Below, in pieces: positions 57,591 through 64,000 of a stretch of 64,000 nucleotides of DNA. Numbering within the stretch: the first letter of the stretch is position 1; each line of letters opens with the position of its first letter. The notes under the pieces were generated by a model. It saw only the letters and a program-made list of their open reading frames with translations. It did not search any database and was not told the DNA's origin. The position numbers and the translations under genes are program-made. The DNA is from an uncultured Pelagibacteraceae bacterium (GTDB taxonomy: Bacteria > Pseudomonadota > Alphaproteobacteria > Pelagibacterales > Pelagibacteraceae): assembly GCA_902597895.1 (NCBI GenBank), contig CACJZM010000001.1, positions 127,837-191,836 on the forward strand, written 5' to 3'.

Positions 57591-59458
57591 GCTATATGCT
57601 TAATAGACTTTCTTTTGAGATGAGACAACAAAATATATACGGCTGCTGGTGTTATTCCATCAATTCTTAACGCTTGTCCCATAGTTTTAGGTTGAATTTG
57701 TTTGAATTTTGACTTTACCTCATTTGAGAGGCCAGAAAAATTGTCATAATTAATATTTTTTGGAATAATAAGATTTTCATCTTTTTTGAATGCCAATATG
57801 TCAGCATTTTGCTTCTTTAAATACCCCTTATAATGAGAATTTATCTCTAATTGCTCATCTATTTCACGTGAAACATACTTAATTTCAGGCCATATTTCTC
57901 TAATTTTACTCATATTTACATCCTTTTGTCCTAAAACTTGACTCGCTGAACGAGTTATTCCATCTTTAGCTATATTTATTCCATATTTAGAAATTTTTGT
58001 AGGCGTAATATTAAGTTTATCCATCGTTTCTTGCGTATCAGTCAACTCTTTAGATTTTTCAATAAATAATTCTGTCCTTTTTTTTGAAATTAAACCTATT
58101 TTTATTCCTTTGTCGGTAAGCCTTAAGTCTGCATTATCAGATCTTAATGATAATCTATATTCAGCTCTTGAAGTGAACATTCTATAAGGTTCTGCAACTC
58201 CCTTGGTGACCAGATCATCTATCATTACTCCAATATATGCATCTGATCTGTCTAGTATAAATGGCTCCTCACTCTTAATAGATAGACCGGCATTTATTCC
58301 AGCTATCAATCCTTGAGCTGCAGCCTCTTCATAGCCTGTCGTTCCATTTATTTGTCCTGCTAAATAGAGATTTTTGATTTTCTTAGTCTCTAATGTCAAG
58401 AAAAGCTCTCTTGGATCTACATAATCATACTCAATAGCGTATCCAGGCCTTATTATTTTGACATCCTCTAAACCATTGATTTTGCTACATATTTCATGCT
58501 GCACTTCTGAAGGTAATGATGTTGATATACCGTTCGGGTAGATAGTATGATCATTCAACCCTTCTGGCTCCAAAAATATTTGATGTCTCTCCTTGTCTGA
58601 AAATTTTTTAATCTTATCCTCTATTGATGGACAATATCTAGGTCCAACTCCTTTAATACTACCAGAGTACATTGCACTACGATTAATATTTTTTAAAATT
58701 ATCTTATGAACAGTCTCATTTGTGTACGTCATACTACATGAGATTTGTTGATTTAAATTTTTTTTAGTAAGAAAAGAAAAAAAATAAGGATCATCATCTG
58801 CAAACTGTTCTTCTAGATTTTCAAATTTAATCGTACGAGCATCTAGTCTTGGGGGTGTCCCAGTCTTCAATCTTCCAATTTTAAAATCATACTTTTCTAA
58901 TTGTTCACTCAAGCCTGTTGATGGTTTTTCATTAAATCTTCCTGCTGGCGTCTTCTCTTCACCAATATGTATCAATCCATTTAAAAAAGTGCCAGTTGTA
59001 AGTATTAGCTTGTTTGTTCTAATTTTTTTTCCTGATTGGGTAATAAATCCATTTATTTCATTTTTAGAAAATATAAACTCTATTACAGGATCTGAAAATA
59101 TGCTTAAATTACAGTAGTTTACAAGTTTTTCTTTCATATATTTCTTATATAGTGATCTGTCACTCTGCGTTCTTGGTCCTCTTACAGCAGGTCCTCTGCT
59201 TCTATTTAATAACCTAAATTGAATACCTGACTTGTCAGCAACTTCACCCATTACACCATCTAATGCATCTATCTCCCTAACTAAGTGCCCTTTGCCTAAT
59301 CCACCTATAGCAGGGTTACATGACATCTCACCAATTGTATCAATGTTATGAGTATATAAGGCTGTATTCAAACCTAATCGTGCTGATGCTGCAGCAGCCT
59401 CGCACCCGGCATGGCCTCCACCGACAACCACAACATCAAAATGTAAATCCATTTTCAT
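57587..59458 (-). CDS. mnmG: tRNA uridine-5-carboxymethylaminomethyl modification enzyme MnmG
   Basis: This 623-residue FAD protein has [13 protein letters not shown] near residue 9, [11 protein letters not shown], and [17 protein letters not shown] near residue 370. It works with MnmE to modify wobble uridine in tRNA. Residues near 528-532 (V-S-R-E-I) coincide with a parS-like site. It follows mnmE by 117 bp. Confidence 0.97.
   Translation of the reverse strand: MKMDLHFDVVVVGGGHAGCEAAAASARLGLNTALYTHNIDTIGEMSCNPAIGGLGKGHLVREIDALDGVMGEVADKSGIQFRLLNRSRGPAVRGPRTQSDRSLYKKYMKEKLVNYCNLSIFSDPVIEFIFSKNEINGFITQSGKKIRTNKLILTTGTFLNGLIHIGEEKTPAGRFNEKPSTGLSEQLEKYDFKIGRLKTGTPPRLDARTIKFENLEEQFADDDPYFFSFLTKKNLNQQISCSMTYTNETVHKIILKNINRSAMYSGSIKGVGPRYCPSIEDKIKKFSDKERHQIFLEPEGLNDHTIYPNGISTSLPSEVQHEICSKINGLEDVKIIRPGYAIEYDYVDPRELFLTLETKKIKNLYLAGQINGTTGYEEAAAQGLIAGINAGLSIKSEEPFILDRSDAYIGVMIDDLVTKGVAEPYRMFTSRAEYRLSLRSDNADLRLTDKGIKIGLISKKRTELFIEKSKELTDTQETMDKLNITPTKISKYGINIAKDGITRSASQVLGQKDVNMSKIREIWPEIKYVSREIDEQLEINSHYKGYLKKQNADILAFKKDENLIIPKNINYDNFSGLSNEVKSKFKQIQPKTMGQALRIDGITPAAVYILLSHLKRKSIKHIA
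57860..57875. other. parS-like site within mnmG
   Basis: TATTTCACGTGAAACA matches the parS consensus at 15 of 16 positions, with A in place of G at position 2. It encodes V-S-R-E-I in MnmG, the same residue set as the site in rsmG. Together the two sites flank the rsmG/mnmG junction and lie upstream of parAB. Confidence 0.8.
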
Positions 59459-59575
59459 TCTATAAATTTACAACTCATAATTAAATTTACAAGATGACTT
59501 TAAGTTTTTAGCGAATTAAGCACAATTACCAACTATTCTGACTTAAAATACACTAAAAATGCAGGTAATTTGAGG

Positions 59576-60910
59576 TTATTTGCCTATACAAAAATCGTTG
59601 AAAATACTACCTAATATCTCCTCGACATCGAATTTTCCAACAATTTTTCCGAGTTCTCTTGCTGCTAATCTTAAGTCCTCAGCTGCTTTATCAAAATCTT
59701 GTTCATCTCTTTTGTTTTCAAAATTTTCAAGATGGTTCAAACATTGCTCTAGATGAATCCTATGTCTCTCTCTTGTAATTAAAATATTTTGATTGGATAA
59801 AAATTTATTTTTCAGCTTATTTCTTATTGTGGAAATAAGAATGTCTATATTTTTTTCTTTTATAATTGATATATAAATAGGATTATATTGACTGAAGTCT
59901 TCTAACATATTCTCTATACCTAAATCCGACTTATTAACTATTACCAATGTCTTGTCAGATGATACTAAACCCTTTAAAAAGCCTGTAAAATGGGCATTTT
60001 TGGGCTCAATTACAACTATATTCAGATCAGCATTTTCAGCTTTTCTTAATGCTAAATTTATCCCTTTTTTTTCTATTTCATCTTTTGATTCTCTTATGCC
60101 AGCGGTATCTGAAAGTACCACAGGATATCCATCAATATTTAAATGGACTTCGATTACATCTCTTGTTGTTCCGGCAACTTCTGAAACAATAGCAGCATCT
60201 CTTTTTGAAAGATAATTCAATAAAGAGGATTTACCAGCATTAGGAGGTCCTAAAATAGCAATCTTAAATCCTTCTCTTATAATTTCACCAACTTTTTTAT
60301 CATCTAAGACTTTTTTAATTTCAGATTTTATTTTTGAGCTACTTGATTTAATTTCTTTAATTATCTTATCAGGCAAATCTTCCTCTGGAAAATCTATTTT
60401 TGCTTCTACATTTGCTAAAATTTTTAATAGTGAGCTTCTCCAGAAATTATATATTTCAGAATTTTTTCCAGACATGATTTTAATCGCTTGCTGTCTCTGA
60501 ATTTCAGTTTCTGATCTTACAAGATCAGATATGCTTTCAGCTTTTAATAAATTTATTTTTCCATTTTGGAATGCAATCTTTGTAAACTCTCCCGGTTCTG
60601 CAATTCTACAATTTTCAATCTTGGAAATAGAATTTTGAATCGCTAATACTACCGCAATACTGCCGTGGACATGAAATTCTGCCATATCCTCACCTGTGTA
60701 GCTATTTGGCCCAGGAAACCACAATAATATACCTTCATCAATAAGCTCATTACTGTTGATTTTATTGATTTTTCTTAATGTTGCTTCTCTTGGTTTAGGA
60801 ATACCTCCGTCAGTGAGCTTTGATATTACAATTCTAGTGTCTGGACCTGAAATTCTTATAACCGATATACCAGAAATCCCTTGTCCTGAAGATAGCGCAT
60901 AAATAGTCAT
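59576..60910 (-). CDS. mnmE: tRNA modification GTPase MnmE
   Basis: This 444-residue protein has an N-terminal tetrahydrofolate-binding domain and a helical domain with inserted G domain (G-P-P-N-A-G-K-S near residue 220, D-T-A-G-I-R near residue 270). It ends in the C-terminal F-C-I-G-K, with the Cys required for tRNA modification. It partners MnmG. The 117-bp gap to mnmG holds only stop-rich AT sequence. Confidence 0.97.
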   Translation of the reverse strand: MTIYALSSGQGISGISVIRISGPDTRIVISKLTDGGIPKPREATLRKINKINSNELIDEGILLWFPGPNSYTGEDMAEFHVHGSIAVVLAIQNSISKIENCRIAEPGEFTKIAFQNGKINLLKAESISDLVRSETEIQRQQAIKIMSGKNSEIYNFWRSSLLKILANVEAKIDFPEEDLPDKIIKEIKSSSSKIKSEIKKVLDDKKVGEIIREGFKIAILGPPNAGKSSLLNYLSKRDAAIVSEVAGTTRDVIEVHLNIDGYPVVLSDTAGIRESKDEIEKKGINLALRKAENADLNIVVIEPKNAHFTGFLKGLVSSDKTLVIVNKSDLGIENMLEDFSQYNPIYISIIKEKNIDILISTIRNKLKNKFLSNQNILITRERHRIHLEQCLNHLENFENKRDEQDFDKAAEDLRLAARELGKIVGKFDVEEILGSIFNDFCIGK

Positions 60911-60956
60911 AATATTAATTATAGCTTGATTTAAATTTTAATATATATTTTTTTAC

Positions 60957-61796
60957 ATGATCGTTTGGTTAGCTTCCTATCCTAAAAGTGGAAACACATG
61001 GGTTAGATTATTTTTAAATTGTCTATTATATTCAAAAAATTGTTCAGTGGATATAAATAAGGTTTATATTCGTCAGTTTCCATTGAGAAAAGATTTTGAT
61101 CAAATTACAAACAACATTGATAGCGTTGATGATTTCATCAAAAATAGTTTATATTCACAAACTAAAATAAATTTAGATAATAAAATAAAAATTTTTAAAA
61201 CTCATAACGCTTTTTGGAAATCTGGTAATTTTAATTTTACAGATATAAAAAATACATTGGGCGTGGTTTATATAGTTAGAGATCCAAGAAATGTAATTAC
61301 ATCAGTTAAAAATCATTATTTATTTGAGAGTTATCAAAAATCATACGATTTTATGACAAATAACAGACAAATAATTGGTGCTAAAGATGACCCTAAATTT
61401 GAAATAGATTTACCAACAATAATTTCATCATGGAAAAATCATTATAATTCATGGAAAAAACTTAAGGTTAATTATTTATTAATAAAGTATGAAAATCTTT
61501 TAAAAAAACCATTAGAGGAATTTACAAAAATAGTAAATTTTTTAAACTTATATTCTGAACTTAATATTAAAAAAGAAAATATGGAAGGTTGTATTAAGAA
61601 TTGTGATTTTTTAAAATTGCAATCACAAGAGAAAAGAAATGGTTTTAGAGAGTCCCCAGTTGATAAATTTGGCAATTCAATTAAATTTTTCAATTTAGGT
61701 AATAAAAATAATTGGAAACAACTAGCTGAAACGGAAATAGCAGCAAAATTGGAAGAAAACTTTAAAGATGAAATGAAAGAACTTGGATATTTATAA
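60957..61796 (+). CDS. PAPS-dependent sulfotransferase-like protein
   Basis: This 279-residue protein has the PAPS 5'-phosphosulfate loop Y-P-K-S-G-N-T-W near residue 8 and the 3'-phosphate motif Y-I-V-R-D-P-R-N near residue 105. It resembles classic sulfotransferases. A C-terminal N-W-K-Q fits the G-x-x-G-x-x-K/W region. It is divergent from mnmE and converges on a second sulfotransferase-type gene. Neither gene is normally present in the rho-mnmE interval, so acquisition is possible. Confidence 0.85.
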   Translation: MIVWLASYPKSGNTWVRLFLNCLLYSKNCSVDINKVYIRQFPLRKDFDQITNNIDSVDDFIKNSLYSQTKINLDNKIKIFKTHNAFWKSGNFNFTDIKNTLGVVYIVRDPRNVITSVKNHYLFESYQKSYDFMTNNRQIIGAKDDPKFEIDLPTIISSWKNHYNSWKKLKVNYLLIKYENLLKKPLEEFTKIVNFLNLYSELNIKKENMEGCIKNCDFLKLQSQEKRNGFRESPVDKFGNSIKFFNLGNKNNWKQLAETEIAAKLEENFKDEMKELGYL

Positions 61797-63335
61797 AACT
61801 AATTTTTCAAAATATGAATTTAAATAATTTTCATATTTCCAACTAAGATTTTTGGAAGATTTATAAATTGGCTTTCTGGCCTGAATTATACTAACTGTAT
61901 TAATAGTTCCTTTTGTATTTTTATGATGAAGCAAACAATTCTGATCCCAATTAAGATCGCACTTTTCGAGCAAAATTTTAATTTCTTCTTCTTTATTCTG
62001 AACAAGTTTATCATAATCCAACACATGGATATCTTTAGGATATTTTTTAAGCCAAAAATTAATTAGATCCAAATACATATTAAAATAAGTAATAATATTT
62101 TCTGGATTAAAAGACCATCCCATATGCTTATTTGATGCAAAATAATTTTTAAATATAGACAGAAAATTGTCTTTTAGATTTCTTTTACATAAAATTATTT
62201 TTGCCTTTGGAAAAGAATTTTTAATAAAACCCAACCATCTAAAATTATGAGGTGTTTTATCTACTATTGTATTTTCAAGATACCCAAAGACTTCGATTTG
62301 TTTCATATAGAAATTAAATAGATTATTTCTATCAATATTATTTTTAAAATTTTGCGACAGGATTTTATTATCTTGAACAATTAGCTCGTTTATACCTTTT
62401 TCTAAATATTCAACTTCACCTATCCCTATAACGTCTTTATGAGATGACAGAATTTGTTCGACTAATGTGGTCCCAGATCTAGGCAATCCACATACAAATA
62501 TTATTTTTTTACTTTGTTTTTTTTCTAATTGAATATTATGAAAATTATCAAAAGTTTTTTTGATACTATTAAATAATTTTTTCTCATTTTCTAAACTAAA
62601 ATTTAAATTTTTATCTATTAAATTATTTGCCTTTTTAAAAAATATATAAGATTTTTCATAATTTCTTAAATCCTCATAAGCTTTTGATATCCCAAAACAT
62701 AGAATCCCTTTTTCTTTATCACTTAATTTTTGTTTATTATAAATATCAATCATTTTATCTAAATGTGTTCTATCACTTGAATAATTTATTAATCTACTCA
62801 AAGAAATATGTGCATCGATTAGTAATGGAAATTTATCAATTAGTTTTTCATATATATTTTTTGATTTTTCAAAATCACCAATATTTAAATATATCCTTGC
62901 TAAATCATTCATAATAAACAATTGAGAATTTGATTTTTTGGCCGCATCTTCATATAATTTTACAGCATCTTTAAATTGCTTAATTTTTTTTTTAAAATTT
63001 GCATAATTAGCAATTAACAAAAATTCATTAGGTTTTTCTAAAAGCAATTTACTAAAAATTTTTTCTGCATTTTGAAAATCATTTAAATACATATATGTAT
63101 TTGCAAGATTAATTTTTGGAGCAAAATCTTTTTGATCAAGTTCAATAGCTTTTTTAAAACAAATTAATGATTCTGAATGATTTAATTTAGCCTGAAAAGC
63201 AAGACCTAGAAAGTTATAAAGTATGGATATATTAGGATTAACTTTGATTAATTTATTACAGTCATTAATTACATCGTTGAATTTTTTTAAATTGAGCTTT
63301 TTATTTATTTGATCAATTTTTTTGTTTATATCCAC
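61791..63335 (-). CDS. TPR-sulfotransferase fusion protein
   Basis: This 514-residue protein has TPR-like helical repeats (about 10-270). A sulfotransferase domain follows with the 5' loop V-C-G-L-P-R-S-G-T-T-L-V-E-Q near residue 280 and K-T-P-H-N-F and K-I-I-L-C-K-R motifs further on. Such fusions are common in SAR11 and other marine bacteria and may sulfate proteins or surface glycans. It overlaps the preceding sulfotransferase by 6 bp at their 3' ends. Confidence 0.88.
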   Translation of the reverse strand: MDINKKIDQINKKLNLKKFNDVINDCNKLIKVNPNISILYNFLGLAFQAKLNHSESLICFKKAIELDQKDFAPKINLANTYMYLNDFQNAEKIFSKLLLEKPNEFLLIANYANFKKKIKQFKDAVKLYEDAAKKSNSQLFIMNDLARIYLNIGDFEKSKNIYEKLIDKFPLLIDAHISLSRLINYSSDRTHLDKMIDIYNKQKLSDKEKGILCFGISKAYEDLRNYEKSYIFFKKANNLIDKNLNFSLENEKKLFNSIKKTFDNFHNIQLEKKQSKKIIFVCGLPRSGTTLVEQILSSHKDVIGIGEVEYLEKGINELIVQDNKILSQNFKNNIDRNNLFNFYMKQIEVFGYLENTIVDKTPHNFRWLGFIKNSFPKAKIILCKRNLKDNFLSIFKNYFASNKHMGWSFNPENIITYFNMYLDLINFWLKKYPKDIHVLDYDKLVQNKEEEIKILLEKCDLNWDQNCLLHHKNTKGTINTVSIIQARKPIYKSSKNLSWKYENYLNSYFEKLVL

Positions 63336-63381
63336 TTTTTGGACTTTAAATTAAATAAAATATATTAAAAGAGAATTAATT

Positions 63382-64000
63382 TTATGAAGGTTTATTCATT
63401 GAATTAAAAAACTCTGCATTACTTTTAGTATTTTTTAATTTAGAGTTAATGAATTCAATTGCATCCATGGAGCCCATAGGAGCTATAATTCTCCTTAGAA
63501 CATTCATTTTTTGGAGGTCATTTTTATCAAATAACAATTCTTCTCTTCTTGTTCCTGATTTAGTTATATCTATTGCTGGGTAAATTCTTTTTTCTGAAAT
63601 TTTTCTATCGAGAATAGTTTCACTATTACCAGTTCCCTTAAATTCTTCAAATATAACTTCATCCATTCTACTTCCAGTATCGATTAAAGCTGTAGCAATA
63701 ATAGTTAATGATCCACCTTCTTCTATATTTCTAGCTGCACCAAAAAATCTTTTTGGTCGTTGTAAAGCATTAGCATCAACACCACCTGTTAAAACTTTTC
63801 CTGAACTTGGAACAACTGCATTATACGCTCTTCCCAATCTAGTTATAGAATCTAATAAAATAACAACATCTTTTTTATGTTCAGTTAATCTTTTTGCTTT
63901 TTCTATAACCATTTCAGCAACAGCAACATGTCTTTGGGCTGGCTCATCAAAAGTTGAACTTATTACTTCACCTTGGACTGTTCTTTGCATATCTGTAACC
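63382..64000 (-). CDS. rho: Transcription termination factor Rho, C-terminal part (partial)
   Basis: The gene runs off the right edge with about 206 codons visible. The segment contains [10 protein letters not shown] (Walker B and arginine region), G-R-A-Y-N (Q loop), [19 protein letters not shown], and G-T-G-N-S-E (R loop). It ends with a typical Rho tail. It terminates untranslated RNA. The N-terminal RNA-binding domain is outside. Confidence 0.96.
   Translation of the reverse strand, partial: VTDMQRTVQGEVISSTFDEPAQRHVAVAEMVIEKAKRLTEHKKDVVILLDSITRLGRAYNAVVPSSGKVLTGGVDANALQRPKRFFGAARNIEEGGSLTIIATALIDTGSRMDEVIFEEFKGTGNSETILDRKISEKRIYPAIDITKSGTRREELLFDKNDLQKMNVLRRIIAPMGSMDAIEFINSKLKNTKSNAEFFNSMNKPS

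Overview
The window is a gene-dense, very AT-rich stretch of an alphaproteobacterial chromosome. It is almost certainly from the SAR11 clade (Pelagibacterales, a relative of Candidatus Pelagibacter). The evidence is the extreme A/T and Lys/Asn/Ile codon use, one-base or zero-base gene spacing, shortened proteins, and classic alphaproteobacterial gene orders: rpsT-dnaA, mutM-ubiE-ubiB-coaBC-dut, irr/fabA-fabB-fabI, tsaB-fur-miaB-phoH-ybeY-lnt-metK, and mnmE-mnmG-rsmG-parA-parB with DUF3576-leuS-lptE-holA. No phage, IS element, CRISPR array, tRNA or rRNA was found.

Layout. 1-10 kb: end of lysA, an acyltransferase, dnaN and dnaA, an AT-rich gap that may hold the origin, rpsT, mutM, then a forward operon for ubiquinone (ubiE, ubiB), coenzyme A (coaBC), dUTPase, a MoeB/ThiF-like enzyme and an SH3 protein. 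10-16.5 kb: katG with an Irr-type box in its leader, the heme/iron regulator irr, divergent fabA-fabB-fabI, a 36-residue basic ORF, a Tat-type MsrB and a cupredoxin. 16.5-30 kb: one long reverse block for RNA and translation (pnp, rpsO, rbfA, infB, nusA) and, upstream of it, metK, lnt, ybeY, phoH, miaB, fur and a short tsaB. Between metK and nusA lie a promoter and a terminator-like hairpin directly against the nusA ribosome binding site. 30-40 kb: cell-wall and envelope genes (a polysaccharide deacetylase, a Bax-like glucosaminidase, murJ, a BON lipoprotein, a PBP-activator-like protein), nfu, trpS, maeB, rsmI and rdgB. 40-44 kb: grpE-dnaK-dnaJ. 44-49.5 kb: dapB, nth, an adenosine-kinase-like gene, a tiny arfA-like gene missed by length cutoffs, a winged-helix regulator with a degenerate receiver, an L,D-transpeptidase, yggS and a ThiE/TenI-like gene. 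49.5-50.5 kb: a porin with a strong terminator. 50.7-64 kb: DUF3576-leuS-lptE-holA converging on the mnmE-mnmG-rsmG-parA-parB block, with two parS-like sites inside rsmG and mnmG, then two sulfotransferase-type genes and the end of rho.

How it fits together. The window holds much of the replication-initiation and segregation machinery (dnaA, dnaN, holA, parAB-parS), so it probably lies in the origin half of the chromosome. The rest is core housekeeping. The most interesting signals are small: the nusA leader hairpin, the parS-like sites inside coding sequence, the Irr-type box before katG, the overlapped 35-residue ArfA-like ORF, several genes missing from otherwise conserved operons, and the sulfotransferase pair inserted at the rho-mnmE junction.
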